Counted from the stretch's first letter, positions 1-7,248 are shown. The stretch: DNA of 16,072 nucleotides from VFBF01 sp964530695 (GCA_964530695.1 CAZGYQ010000082.1:1-16072), one strand, 5' to 3'. Notes: generated by a model from the sequence alone, not told the origin. Made by a program: numbers and translations.

Positions 1-2
1 CC

Positions 3-308
3 GGCGCGCCGGTGATGGTGACGGTGTCGTCCGACGCCGACCGCCTCGTCTTCCGTGTCGGCTACCCCTACCAGGGCGCGACGCCCGCCGCCGATCCCCG
101 CGTCGCCATCGGCCACACGCCGGAGGGCCGCGCGCTCAAGTTCGTCCACACCGGCCCCGCCCAGGCCATGCGCAACACCTACATGATGATCGGCGCCTAC
201 CTCGCCGCGCACCGCATCCAGGCGGGCGGGGGACCGTGGGAAATCCACGTGAAGCCCGACGGCGACCCCGCGCAACAGAAGCGCGAAATCTACATTCCGA
301 TAAAGTAG
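3..308 (+). CDS. GyrI-like effector-binding domain protein, C-terminal part (5' end outside window)
   Basis: The reading frame is open to the left edge, so this is probably the last 101 residues of a longer gene; GTG/ATG codons at 12 and 15 lie inside it and have no ribosome binding site in view. The visible protein resembles the second half of the GyrI-like (AraC/SbmC effector-binding) small-molecule binding domain: a strand ending in RVGYPY, then GRALKFVHTGP, a helix over an AYLAAHRIQAGG stretch, a GGPWEIHV segment and a final strand REIYIPIK. In this family the domain binds small ligands, either alone or fused to a MerR/AraC DNA-binding part. No DNA-binding region is visible, so whether this is a regulator or a stand-alone SbmC-type protein cannot be told. 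The family call is good; the function is unknown. Confidence 0.7.
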   Translation, partial: GAPVMVTVSSDADRLVFRVGYPYQGATPAADPRVAIGHTPEGRALKFVHTGPAQAMRNTYMMIGAYLAAHRIQAGGGPWEIHVKPDGDPAQQKREIYIPIK

Positions 309-319
309 GGGCCCCGGAG

Positions 320-339
320 CGCGGACGACCTCGTCCGCG
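320..339 (+). terminator. Hairpin after the GyrI-like gene, weak terminator candidate
   Basis: CGCGGACGA and TCGTCCGCG form a perfect 9-bp inverted repeat separated by two bases, 11 nt after the stop codon at 308. There is no T-run behind it, so intrinsic termination is doubtful. It could equally be a transcript-end stabilising hairpin. Confidence 0.25.
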
Positions 340-369
340 TGCGGTGTCGTCCATGCTCCGGATTTGTGT

Positions 370-396
370 TTGCCGCCTTGGCCAACCCCCTATAGA
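370..396 (+). promoter_or_regulatory. Possible sigma-70 promoter of the aminotransferase gene
   Basis: A TATAGA hexamer at 391-396 lies about 31 nt upstream of the ATG at 428. TTGCCG at 370-375 is a possible -35 element, but the 15-nt spacing is short. The -10 match is the stronger half. No operator is seen. Confidence 0.35.
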
Positions 397-427
397 CGCT
401 CCCGCGTACCCAAGCCCCGGAGCCTCC

Positions 428-1636
428 ATGCCCCCCGCGCCCGTGTCCGACGCGCTCCGCCGCATCAAGCCCTCGCCGACGCTCGCCGTCACCGCGAAGG
501 CCCGCGCGTTGAAGGCCGAGGGCCGCGACGTGATCAGCCTCGGCGCGGGCGAACCGGACTTCGACACGCCGGAAAACATCAAGGAAGCCGCGATCCGCGC
601 GATCCGCGAAGGCAAGACGAAATACACCGACGTCGACGGCATCCCGGAGCTGAAGGACGCCATCGTCGCGAAATTCAAGCGCGAGAACGGCCTTGAGTAC
701 ACGCGTGCGCAGGTGAACGTCTCGCCGGGCGGGAAGGCCGTGATCTTCAACGCGCTGGTGGCGACGTGTTCGCCGGGCGACGAAGTGGTGATCCCGGCGC
801 CGTACTGGGTGAGCTATCCCGACATGGCGCTGCTCGCAGGCGCGACGCCGGTCTTCGTGGAAACGACCATCGAGACGCAATTCAAGATCGATCCGGCCGC
901 GCTCGATCGCGCGATCACGCCGAAGACGAAGTGGCTGATCTTCAACTCGCCGTCGAACCCGTCGGGCGCGGCGTACACGGCGAAGGAACTGAAGGCGCTT
1001 GCGGATGTGCTGCTGAAGCACCCGCAGGTGTGGATCCTCACCGACGACATGTACGAGCACCTCGTCTATGACGGCTTCCAGTTCGCGACCATCGCGCAGG
1101 TGGAGCCGGCTCTCTACGAGCGCACGCTGACGATGAATGGCGTGTCGAAGGCCTATTCGATGACGGGCTGGCGCATCGGCTACGCGGCAGGCCCCGCCGA
1201 TCTCATCAAGGGCATGGCCGGCATTATGAGTCAGTCCACCTCCAATCCTTCGTCCATTTCGCAGTGGGCGAGCGTGGAGGCCCTGAACGGTCCGCAGGAC
1301 TTCATCAAGCCGAACCAGGAACTGTTCAAGGGCCGGCGCGACCTCGTGGTCTCGATGCTCAATCAGGCGCGCGGCCTGAAATGTCCGACGCCGGAAGGCG
1401 CGTTCTATGTCTATCCCTCGCTTGCGGGCCTGGTCGGCAAGAGAACGGCCAGGGGCGCGGTGATCGGCAACGACGAGGATTTCGCGCGCGAGCTGCTGCA
1501 GGATGAAGGCGTCGCCGTGGTGCATGGCGCGGCGTTCGGGACGAGCCCGTGCTTCCGCATCAGCTACGCGACTTCAAATGCGGTGCTGGAGGATGCTTGC
1601 GCGCGGATACAGCGGTTCTGCGCGAGCGTGGGGTAG
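428..1636 (+). CDS. aatA: Pyridoxal-phosphate aminotransferase, aspartate (possibly aspartate/prephenate) type
   Basis: Encodes a 402-residue fold-type I aminotransferase, close to the usual ~400 residues. Such enzymes move the amino group between aspartate and 2-oxoglutarate; some members of this subgroup also use prephenate. Visible landmarks are an N-terminal SLGAGEPDFDTP motif, FNSPSNPSGA (cofactor/substrate Asn), a D-x-x-Y pair at D206/Y209, the PLP lysine K241 within NGVSKAYSMTGWR, and the substrate carboxylate-binding arginine R377 in CFRISYATS. The start at 428 is chosen because GGAG at 419-422 is correctly spaced and the protein then begins like its family; the frame is open further upstream but that part looks non-coding. 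It is a soluble cytoplasmic enzyme. The aminotransferase call is secure; the exact substrate is inferred from family resemblance. Confidence 0.92.
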   Translation: MPPAPVSDALRRIKPSPTLAVTAKARALKAEGRDVISLGAGEPDFDTPENIKEAAIRAIREGKTKYTDVDGIPELKDAIVAKFKRENGLEYTRAQVNVSPGGKAVIFNALVATCSPGDEVVIPAPYWVSYPDMALLAGATPVFVETTIETQFKIDPAALDRAITPKTKWLIFNSPSNPSGAAYTAKELKALADVLLKHPQVWILTDDMYEHLVYDGFQFATIAQVEPALYERTLTMNGVSKAYSMTGWRIGYAAGPADLIKGMAGIMSQSTSNPSSISQWASVEALNGPQDFIKPNQELFKGRRDLVVSMLNQARGLKCPTPEGAFYVYPSLAGLVGKRTARGAVIGNDEDFARELLQDEGVAVVHGAAFGTSPCFRISYATSNAVLEDACARIQRFCASVG

Positions 1637-1834
1637 GTGGACGCCGGCCTCCCTTGGCCGTTTGTGCTAGGCACCGTGTTTGTTGCTTGGCTTGCGTTTC
1701 AGCCCAGTTGGTTGACCGATGACCGGCGTCCGCTGTGGGTTCGGCGCTTCGCAAAAGTTCAACGCATCCTGATAGTGATGTTTGTTGCGATCATCGTTCT
1801 CATTCAGTTCTATTCACTGCTGAGCGGCAGCTAG
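1637..1834 (+). CDS. Possible small membrane protein, 65 residues
   Basis: The frame begins with GTG immediately after the stop codon of the aminotransferase gene and stays open for 65 residues. The predicted protein has two hydrophobic segments (about residues 8-21 and 44-61) separated by a short charged, arginine-rich loop, the usual look of a two-helix membrane hairpin. GGGG lies just upstream of the GTG but is too close for a good ribosome binding site; another GTG in frame at 1664 is possible. Codon third positions are visibly poorer in G/C than in the neighbours, so the gene may be recent or fortuitous. I do not recognise a family. It could be translated by coupling to the aminotransferase. 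Confidence 0.4.
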   Translation: MDAGLPWPFVLGTVFVAWLAFQPSWLTDDRRPLWVRRFAKVQRILIVMFVAIIVLIQFYSLLSGS

Positions 1835-1866
1835 AACGATCTCGCTGCTGCCGAAGCCATGACAGC

Positions 1867-1898
1867 AAAGAGGCGCGAAGCTCTCGCTCCGCGCCTCT
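1867..1898 (-). terminator. Rho-independent-like terminator of the 98-residue hypothetical gene (minus strand)
   Basis: AGAGGCGCG (1869-1877) pairs perfectly with CGCGCCTCT (1890-1898), with a further AGC/GCT pairing inside the loop. Read on the minus strand it lies 24 nt after the stop codon at 1922 and is followed by a short TTT then mixed bases. The T-run is weak. It may also serve rightward transcripts. Confidence 0.5.
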
Positions 1899-1921
1899 CG
1901 CCTAACTCAATATCTGTTCGC

Positions 1922-2218
1922 CTACGCCCGCTTGCCCGTGAACGGGAACGCGCCGAACGCGCCGGCCTTCACGCTACCGTTCAGCGTGTCGCCGTCGAGC
2001 GTGCCGGTGAACTCGAGCGTCATCGGCATCGGCTGCGTGATCGAGTTAGACCAGGTGACGGTCGCGCCGTCGACCTTGCCGTTGGCGATCGCCTGGCTCT
2101 GGCCCTGCGCGCTCTGCGTGCCGTTCAGCGCGCCGCCTTCGTTCTTCACCGCGAGCGTGCTCGGCTGTTCGCCCATCGGCGACTTCACGACAATCGTCCA
2201 GTTTCCATCAACAGACAT
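1922..2218 (-). CDS. Conserved-looking hypothetical protein, 98 residues
   Basis: Encodes a 98-residue soluble protein with no signal peptide or membrane segment. It consists of alternating short strands and glycine/asparagine turns (NGTQS, VDGATVTW, FTGTLDGDTLNG, GAFGAFPFTG), which suggests a small beta-barrel or lipocalin-like fold. An ITQPMPMTLEF stretch lies in the middle. I recall similar small proteins in alphaproteobacteria but no assigned function. The ATG at 2218 is preferred over an in-frame TTG at 2221 because a strong AAGGGAGG ribosome binding site precedes it with 5-nt spacing. It is the last of four genes on this strand, 125 nt after the DUF2147 gene, and has its own terminator-like hairpin. 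Confidence 0.8.
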   Translation of the reverse strand: MSVDGNWTIVVKSPMGEQPSTLAVKNEGGALNGTQSAQGQSQAIANGKVDGATVTWSNSITQPMPMTLEFTGTLDGDTLNGSVKAGAFGAFPFTGKRA

Positions 2219-2343
2219 CAATTCCTCCCTTGAAGGGCTTCATTGTAGCGCATCCAGGACGACGGGCGCGAGCGCATCCTCGCGGGAAAGGCGGGCGTCC
2301 GGCGTATTTTTCCGCCCCGGTCGCGCTTCTGACCGGCATTCTG

Positions 2344-2754
2344 CTAGCGCACGCGCCGCCAGGTCTGCGCGCGGCAGATCGGTCCGATGCAGCCCTTCAC
2401 TTTCAGCGTGCCGTCGGCCTGCGGCAGGATCTCGCCGCGATAGCTGTTGCCGGTTTCCGGATCGTAGAGTCGTCCGTTCACCCAGCCGTTCGACGTCTTG
2501 CGGAAGCCCTCAAGGATCCGCACGCCGATCAGCGGCCGCGTGCGCAGCGCGGGATCGGGGTTCTTCGCGTCCACCGACGGCCCGCCCGTGCCCCACGCAA
2601 TGGTCCCGCACGCGCTCTCGCCGCAGGGCGCGATATCGACGTGCCCGCGACCGCTCTGCGTAAGCCAGCGTCCGAAGGCGTCGGCGGGGGCGGCGTGCGC
2701 CGGCGCAGCGAAAGAGAGCGTGGCGAGAACAAGAACAGCGGCGATGCAGCGCAT
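2344..2754 (-). CDS. DUF2147 family secreted protein
   Basis: Encodes 136 residues. Residues 1-21 are a clear Sec signal peptide: positive start, hydrophobic core, then PAHA before APADAFG. The mature part carries the DUF2147 pattern: FGRWLTQSG near the start, IAPCGESACGTIAW with two cysteines, NPDPALRTRPLIG, ILEGF, GRLYDPETGNSY, then a DGTLKVKGCIGP...QTWRRV ending with another cysteine. The protein is therefore expected in the periplasm. The biochemical role of the family is not known. The start at 2754 gives the signal peptide and is preceded by GGGAGA with 8-nt spacing; reading frames extending further upstream run through the MFS gene and are shadows. It lies 98 nt downstream of the MFS gene on the same strand. 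Confidence 0.88.
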   Translation of the reverse strand: MRCIAAVLVLATLSFAAPAHAAPADAFGRWLTQSGRGHVDIAPCGESACGTIAWGTGGPSVDAKNPDPALRTRPLIGVRILEGFRKTSNGWVNGRLYDPETGNSYRGEILPQADGTLKVKGCIGPICRAQTWRRVR

Positions 2755-2852
2755 GGACAGGGTCTCCCGATTTTGTGCGCCCCGAAAACATACATGTCCC
2801 AAATCCGGCGCGAGGAAAAGGGCGGGCGGTGCAACTGGGCGTTGGTGCAGAC

Positions 2853-4067
2853 TTAAGGCGCGTGCACAGGCTCTGGCGGCTCCGTCGCCGGATGCACGGC
2901 GACGGCGGCTTCTGCTTGCGTGAGTTTCGCCGACGGCAGGTTGCGCGCCGAGATCCACAGCAGGATCGCCGTGGAGATCATGCACACGATGCACAGCGCT
3001 GCGATGCCGAGGAACGATCCGGTCATGATGAGCGCGCCGCCGATGGCCGGCGCGAAGGCGTTGAAAAACGAGGCCCAGCCGTTGCCCGCCGCGTTCAGGC
3101 CGCCCGTACGATCCAGACGCACGCCGATGGCGGTGGTGAAGGTCGCGATGTAGCTGAACGTCGTGGCGGTGACGAAGGCGCCGGCGGCGAAGATCGTGAC
3201 GTTCGGCGCGATGGCCTGTGTCGCGTGGCCGAGGCCGAAGATGACGACGGCGATCACCGCCGCCACCCGCACATGCGCGTCGCGCGCGAACACGGCGAGC
3301 GCGCCCAGCAGCCCCCCGGCGATGGACGATGAGGCGATCAGATCGCCGACGTTGGTCTGCGTGAGCCCGAGCGACAGGCCCTTGCGCTCGAAAAAGCTCC
3401 ATACGGCGGTGGACCCGACGAACGTGATCGCCGACGCGAGCACGTACGGGTTGCGCAGCAGCGCCGTCATCTGCGTCATGCGCGGCGTCGGCGTGTCCTT
3501 CGCGAACGGCGTGCGCGGCGCAAGCAGCGCCAGCAGCAGCCCGATGACGCACAATGCCGAGAGCGTCAGTCCGACGCCGGTGAGCCCCATCGCCTGGCTC
3601 GCCCGCCCGCCGATGACGGCGGCGATCACGGAGCATGCGGTGATGGGAATGGCGAGGCTCGCGGAGATGCGGTGGGGGCTCGCCATGCGCGCGATGATCG
3701 CGCTGCCGGCGGTCGCGGCGAGGGCGGCTCCGGCGCCCGCGGCGAGCCTGCCGGCGACAAGCGTGGCGACGCTGTCGCCGAGGCCCACGGTCAGATTTCC
3801 CGCAAGCAGCAGCAGGCCGCCGCCGATGCCGAGATACTGCGGTTTCAGCCGCCCCAGCCGCAGCGCAAGCCAGATGGTCAGCATCGCATTGATCGCCACT
3901 TCGCACGTGCGCACGAGGCCGATCTGGAATTCGTTGATGTGCAACGTGTCGATCGCCGCGCCGTTCATCAGCGGGGAGAGCGTGATCGTCGCATAGACGG
4001 GGATGGCGAGACCGAGGATGGCGAGCCAGAGCCGCCACACGGGCGGCGTTGCTGTCTGATCCGCCAT
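2853..4067 (-). CDS. MFS family transporter
   Basis: Encodes a 404-residue integral membrane protein with about 12 hydrophobic segments spread over the whole length, the normal size and pattern of a major facilitator superfamily permease. A short cytoplasmic start (MADQTATPPVWR) leads into the first helix. A charged central loop near PRTPFAKDTPTPRM divides the two six-helix halves, and the C-terminus is a short Ala/Pro/Glu-rich tail. The substrate cannot be told; sugar, drug or organic acid efflux/uptake are all possible. The ATG at 4067 is chosen because GGGGA lies 8 nt upstream and the protein then starts like a permease; the open frame upstream to 4130 adds 21 polar residues with no support. 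It follows the EEP gene by 80 nt and may share its transcript. Confidence 0.88.
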   Translation of the reverse strand: MADQTATPPVWRLWLAILGLAIPVYATITLSPLMNGAAIDTLHINEFQIGLVRTCEVAINAMLTIWLALRLGRLKPQYLGIGGGLLLLAGNLTVGLGDSVATLVAGRLAAGAGAALAATAGSAIIARMASPHRISASLAIPITACSVIAAVIGGRASQAMGLTGVGLTLSALCVIGLLLALLAPRTPFAKDTPTPRMTQMTALLRNPYVLASAITFVGSTAVWSFFERKGLSLGLTQTNVGDLIASSSIAGGLLGALAVFARDAHVRVAAVIAVVIFGLGHATQAIAPNVTIFAAGAFVTATTFSYIATFTTAIGVRLDRTGGLNAAGNGWASFFNAFAPAIGGALIMTGSFLGIAALCIVCMISTAILLWISARNLPSAKLTQAEAAVAVHPATEPPEPVHAP

Positions 4068-4147
4068 GTTTGCTTCCCCGCGCGTGTTCTCGTTGTCGCG
4101 AGCTTGGCATGGGGCGGACGGCGCCGCCAAGTCCTGCGTCCGGTGAG

Positions 4148-5068
4148 TCAGTCCGCGAGCGTCACGTCATAAAGCACGGGCGCGTGGTCTGATCCCGTCG
4201 GGCCGCGCACGTGGCGGCTGATTTCGCGCACCCGCGGACCGACGAAGGCGTTGTCGATGGGCATGCGGAAAATCGCCGGCAGGAAGGTCGGCCATGTTCC
4301 CCCGGCGCCGACCGCGGGGCGAAGGCCTGTTGTTTGCGCGAGTGTTCTCAACGGCGGCGACCACGGTGCGCCGTTGAAGTCACCGACGACGACGTCGGGT
4401 GCGCCGTTCGCGCGCCAGGCTTCGGCGAAGCGTGCAAGCTGGCCGCGTTGCGCACCGGCCCTGTCCCACGGCCAGGGCCGCGTGAAGTGCGTCACCGCGA
4501 TGCGCAACGGCGCGCCATCCGGCCGGCTGATTTCCGCGAACACGATGCTTGCGCCCGCGCCCGGCGCGTCCGACGGCACGAGCGGCGTTTTCGAGAGGAT
4601 CACCGTCTCGCCGTAGCGCGGCTCCATCACCCGGTAGGGGTAGATGTCGGCGAGCGTCTCGACGGCGGGGCGCCAGTCGCGACGGACCTCGATCAGCGCG
4701 ACGATGTCGGGCCGGGTTGAACGCACGAGCGCCAGCACGCGCGCGGGGTCTTCGTTGCGCATCCACGCATTGTGGAACAGCACGCGCAGCGTCGCGCCCT
4801 GCGCGGCGTGGGCGTGTGGCGTGGAGAGGAACGGGGCGGCGGGCCCCCACGAGAGCCCCGCCGCGAGGAACGCCGCCGCGCCCCAGCGCAGGCGGCGCGC
4901 CGGCAGGTGCAGGAGGCCGAGGGCCGCCAGCAGCGCGCCGATCGGGATGCGCGCGTGCGACGCGATGTCGAAGGCGGGGATCGGCCCGGACAGCATCGCC
5001 GCGCCGACGCCCGCGGCGCCGAACACCGTCGCCACCCTGAGCCAGTCGCCGAACGATCCGAGCCGCAT
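4148..5068 (-). CDS. Membrane-anchored endonuclease/exonuclease/phosphatase (EEP) family protein
   Basis: Encodes 306 residues. Residues about 12-90 hold two to three hydrophobic helices, and the remainder is an EEP hydrolase domain. The metal/phosphate-site residues of the fold are all visible: N100 in FHNAW, E127 in IVALIEVRR, H194 in VTHFTRP, D230/N232 in VVGDFNG, D272 in PIDNAF, and the final D294/H295 in GSDHAPV. EEP enzymes cut phosphodiester or phosphomonoester bonds in nucleic acids, lipids or inositol phosphates. Membrane-tethered bacterial members like this have no assigned substrate, and the domain probably faces the periplasm. The start at 5068 gives a sensible membrane entry; no good ribosome binding site is seen, and an upstream in-frame start at 5194 would run through the terminator at 5115-5146. 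Confidence 0.85.
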   Translation of the reverse strand: MRLGSFGDWLRVATVFGAAGVGAAMLSGPIPAFDIASHARIPIGALLAALGLLHLPARRLRWGAAAFLAAGLSWGPAAPFLSTPHAHAAQGATLRVLFHNAWMRNEDPARVLALVRSTRPDIVALIEVRRDWRPAVETLADIYPYRVMEPRYGETVILSKTPLVPSDAPGAGASIVFAEISRPDGAPLRIAVTHFTRPWPWDRAGAQRGQLARFAEAWRANGAPDVVVGDFNGAPWSPPLRTLAQTTGLRPAVGAGGTWPTFLPAIFRMPIDNAFVGPRVREISRHVRGPTGSDHAPVLYDVTLAD

Positions 5069-5114
5069 GGCTCGCCATCGCCCTGTTCGCCGCCGGAATG
5101 AAGCGCGGCGGCGC

Positions 5115-5146
5115 AAAAAAAAGGCCGCGCGAGTGACCGCGCGGCC
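5115..5146 (-). terminator. Strong intrinsic terminator (minus strand) upstream of the EEP gene; possible attenuator
   Basis: GGCCGCGCG (5123-5131) and CGCGCGGCC (5138-5146) form a perfect 9-bp GC stem with a 6-nt AGTGAC loop. On the minus strand it is followed directly by eight T residues (5122 down to 5115), a textbook intrinsic terminator. It stands only 46 nt before the EEP start codon and no gene is recognised upstream of it on this strand. It may end an unrecognised small RNA or act as an attenuator in the leader of the EEP gene. Confidence 0.85.
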
Positions 5147-5818
5147 TGTTGGAAGGTGTGCCTCGGGGGAGGAAACGCCGGACTGGAGGTTCAATCACAA
5201 ATCCGGTGCGCGACGAGGCTCGTCGCACGAGCCCGAGATGAGGGCTGGACCCGGCTGAATCAAGGCCGCCAACGGGCAATCCGGGGGCGACGCCGGGCGC
5301 CCCTGCCATGCGGAATTGAATGCACGGCGTGATGACGGCTGTCACAAACTCGCCCGACAAGGGAAAATCCGCCGCCTGATGCGCCTCAACCCGCACAAAC
5401 CTTCCGGTTTTGCGGCTTCAGGTTGTCAGGCCCCTTTGGAGGGCGGGGGACGCGAAGCAGGCTCCGCGAGATGGGGTGGAGAAGAAGAGCGCAACCCGCT
5501 CCGCGTCCCCGCGACCGTTTTCCGCAAGCATGGCCTCGGGGCGATTCCTCCCGCCCTTGGGCTCAGTGGGCCTGCGACGTGCGGGCCGGCGCTGTTCATC
5601 GCCGGTCCCGGACCCCCGCGGCGTGTTCCGGCGCGTGCGCCCCGGACCGCGAGCTTTTCACGCTCGATCACGCAGCATCCGCGCCGACGAACAGGGTACC
5701 GGCTGCCCTCCAGCGGATGCGATGGAGGGGATATAGGAATATAAACACGATCCGTCAACTAATTCCTATTCCGCGCGCCAGAAGCGCGGATCGACGCTTG
5801 CGATCAAACCGCCCATCC

Positions 5819-5864
5819 GTGGGCCGCAAACGGACGTGGCCGTTGTTGGGCCCAAGCGGACGTT
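5819..5864. repeat. Two degenerate copies of a 20-nt unit
   Basis: GTGGGCCGCAAACGGACGTG (5819-5838) and GTTGGGCCCAAGCGGACGTT (5845-5864) agree at 15 of 20 positions and sit 6 nt apart in direct orientation. A related CCGGTTTTCGCCGA-like stretch lies near 5997-6012 on the opposite strand. The pattern recalls dispersed intergenic repeats of alphaproteobacteria whose chance translations contain motifs such as PKADI; this link is from memory and unproven. Confidence 0.45.
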
Positions 5865-5882
5865 CGCCGACGGTGAAGACCG

Positions 5883-5959
5883 GAGCGCGCGGCCTCCGGC
5901 CGCGCACGCCCCGTAGCGCCTGACGCGATAGTCTATGCGCCGCCGGAGGCGGCGCGCTC
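5883..5959. repeat. Inverted repeat built from two GGA/TCC-loop hairpins
   Basis: The 18-nt arms 5883-5900 and 5942-5959 are inverted copies with one mismatch. Each overlaps its own hairpin: GCGCGGCC-TCC-GGCCGCGC (5887-5905) and GCGCCGCC-GGA-GGCGGCGC (5937-5955). Each hairpin is a perfect 8-bp stem with a 3-nt loop. Either the arms pair together or each folds alone. No T-run follows either. Confidence 0.6.
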
Positions 5960-6037
5960 CCTTGCTCGATACCTTCGTATTTCTGATGTCGGCCTTCGGC
6001 GAAAACCGGACGCGCCCCACTCCGTCCCAACCCCACC

Positions 6038-6244
6038 AAGCTCCGTCATTCCGGGGCGCGCGAAGCGCGAACCCGGAACCCAGGGGACCGGGTTCAGTCA
6101 TCCGCAATCGCCCCGCACAATTTGAGCGGAAGGAGAAAGTCGTCGTAGCGCTTGCGCAGATCAACAGGACTGATGGACGTTCAAGCGCGCCCAGTCCCCT
6201 GGGTTCCGGGTTCGGCCTCCGGCCGCCCCGGAATGACGGAGCTT
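6038..6244. repeat. Large inverted repeat, 52-nt arms with a covarying inner hairpin
   Basis: Arm 6038-6089 and the reverse complement of arm 6193-6244 agree at 46 of 52 positions, with 103 nt between them. Within each arm a CCGGG...CCCGG outer stem encloses an inner hairpin: GCGC-GAA-GCGC in the left arm and, read on the minus strand, GGCC-GGA-GGCC in the right arm. Four of the six differences fall in the inner stem as two compensatory pair swaps, so the fold is kept while the bases change. The element looks like a palindromic intergenic repeat of the REP/MITE kind. The spacer holds no recognisable gene. Confidence 0.75.
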
Positions 6245-6311
6245 TGCAGGGTTGGGAGTAGTGATGACCGCTTGATAGCGTGCGCTCTGTACGCGCGGCT
6301 TCTCTCCGCGC

Positions 6312-7205
6312 CTACCCCGCCCAGTCCGCCGCCTGTTGCAGCAGGAAATCGCGGAACGCGACGATGCGCTTGGAGCGCTTCAGGTCGCCCGGATAGATGA
6401 AATAGACGTCGAAGTTCGGGCCGTCGGTGTCGGGCAGGATCTTCACGAGGTTCTTGTTGTGGCGGGCCATGTAGTCGGGGAGGCTCGCGATGCCGAGGCC
6501 GGATTCCACGGCCCGCTGCATGCCGTAGACGTTGTTGATCTCCAGGATCGGCGTGCGCGGCTTGTCGTCGTCGCGGCCCGCGCGGATGGCCCAGTCCAGT
6601 TCGCTCAGCGGCGTGTGCGCGCCATGCGAAGCGAAGGCGACGACGCGGTGCTTGTCGAGATCCTCGAGCGTCTTCGGGCTGCCGTGGCGTTCGATGTAGG
6701 CGGGCGCGGCGTAGAGACTGACATGCACCGAGAGAATCTTGCGCTGGATGAGGTCCTGGTGCGTGGCCGCCCACAGCCGCACGGCGCACTCGGCTTCCAG
6801 CTTCAGGAGATCGTATTCGCGGTCGTCGAGCAGCAGCTGGAGTTTGAGCTCCGGATACTGGTCCATGAAGCTGACGAGGCGCGGGGCAAGCCACACCGAG
6901 CCGAAGGCGATGGGCGCGGTGACTGAAAGATCGCCCATCACCTTTTCGCGGGCGTCCTTCAGCGTGCGCTCGGCGCTGGCGGCGGTCTGGGCCATGTCGC
7001 GGGTGAGATCCCAGAGCGCCTTGCCCGGGCCGTTCAGCAGCAGGCCGCGCGCGTGGCGCTGGAAGAGGGGCACGCCGATCTGTTCCTCGAGGGCGGCGAT
7101 CTGGCGGCTGACGGCGGACTGGGAGATGCCGAGTTTTTCGGCCGCCGCCGTGAGGCTGCCGAGTTCGGCCGAGTAGTGGAAGGTCTTGAGCTTGTCCCAG
7201 TCCAT
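6312..7205 (-). CDS. LysR family transcriptional regulator
   Basis: Encodes 297 residues, the normal LysR length. Residues 1-60 form the winged helix-turn-helix, with the family signature spanning LGSLTAAAEKLGISQSAVSRQ and a following IAALEEQIGVPLFQRHARG. A linker helix follows, then the two-lobed periplasmic-binding-like effector domain from about residue 90 (DLSVTAPIAFGS, AVRLW, YGMQRAVESGLGIASLPDYM). LysR proteins bind DNA as tetramers and respond to a small ligand. The start at 7205 gives the standard MDWDKLKTFH beginning; an upstream extension to 7352 is open but unneeded. The ribosome binding site is weak. It diverges from the GAF-Fis regulator gene across 164 nt. A short hairpin (6293-6311) directly follows the stop codon. 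The target genes are unknown. Confidence 0.92.
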   Translation of the reverse strand: MDWDKLKTFHYSAELGSLTAAAEKLGISQSAVSRQIAALEEQIGVPLFQRHARGLLLNGPGKALWDLTRDMAQTAASAERTLKDAREKVMGDLSVTAPIAFGSVWLAPRLVSFMDQYPELKLQLLLDDREYDLLKLEAECAVRLWAATHQDLIQRKILSVHVSLYAAPAYIERHGSPKTLEDLDKHRVVAFASHGAHTPLSELDWAIRAGRDDDKPRTPILEINNVYGMQRAVESGLGIASLPDYMARHNKNLVKILPDTDGPNFDVYFIYPGDLKRSKRIVAFRDFLLQQAADWAG

Positions 7206-7248
7206 GGTGGGCGTTTCCGGGCCGCTGAAGTGGGCCGTTCGGGCGACT

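Larger units (their letters stand above)
5069..6311. other. 1.24-kb gene-free region rich in hairpins and repeats
   Basis: Open frames here look like GC-rich chance frames: arginine/proline/serine/glycine-rich with no recognisable domain on either strand. What can be seen is a strong minus-strand terminator at 5115-5146, a structured stretch of about 5380-5740 with several inverted repeats (for example 5391-5414, and a 12-bp arm pair, one mismatch, starting near 5447 and 5504), degenerate short repeats at 5819-5864, paired GGA/TCC-loop hairpins at 5887-5955, and a large inverted repeat at 6038-6244. I searched by eye for tmRNA, RNase P RNA, SRP RNA, 6S and common riboswitch signatures and found no convincing match. 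Confidence 0.6.

Noticed and set aside
290..1525. Long minus-strand frame opposite the aminotransferase gene
   Set aside because: It is the Arg/His-rich shadow of a clear plus-strand gene with catalytic motifs. The same holds for the long minus frame opposite the aldehyde dehydrogenase and the plus frames opposite panC and the MFS gene.
2318..2337. CCGGTC...GACCGG hairpin after the DUF2147 gene as a terminator
   Set aside because: A 6-bp stem exists, but on the minus strand no T-run follows, so it is not strong enough to list as a feature.
5150..5750. tmRNA, RNase P RNA, SRP RNA, 6S RNA or a cobalamin riboswitch on the minus strand
   Set aside because: I looked for their conserved cores. 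Only weak partial likenesses (for example GCCCACTGAGCCC) were found, without the accompanying boxes, so none is called.
5316..5923. Several long plus-strand frames in the 5.3-5.9 kb region
   Set aside because: They are rich in Arg/Pro/Ser/Gly, overlap one another in different frames, have no ribosome binding site and no recognisable domain; they look like chance frames in GC-rich DNA.
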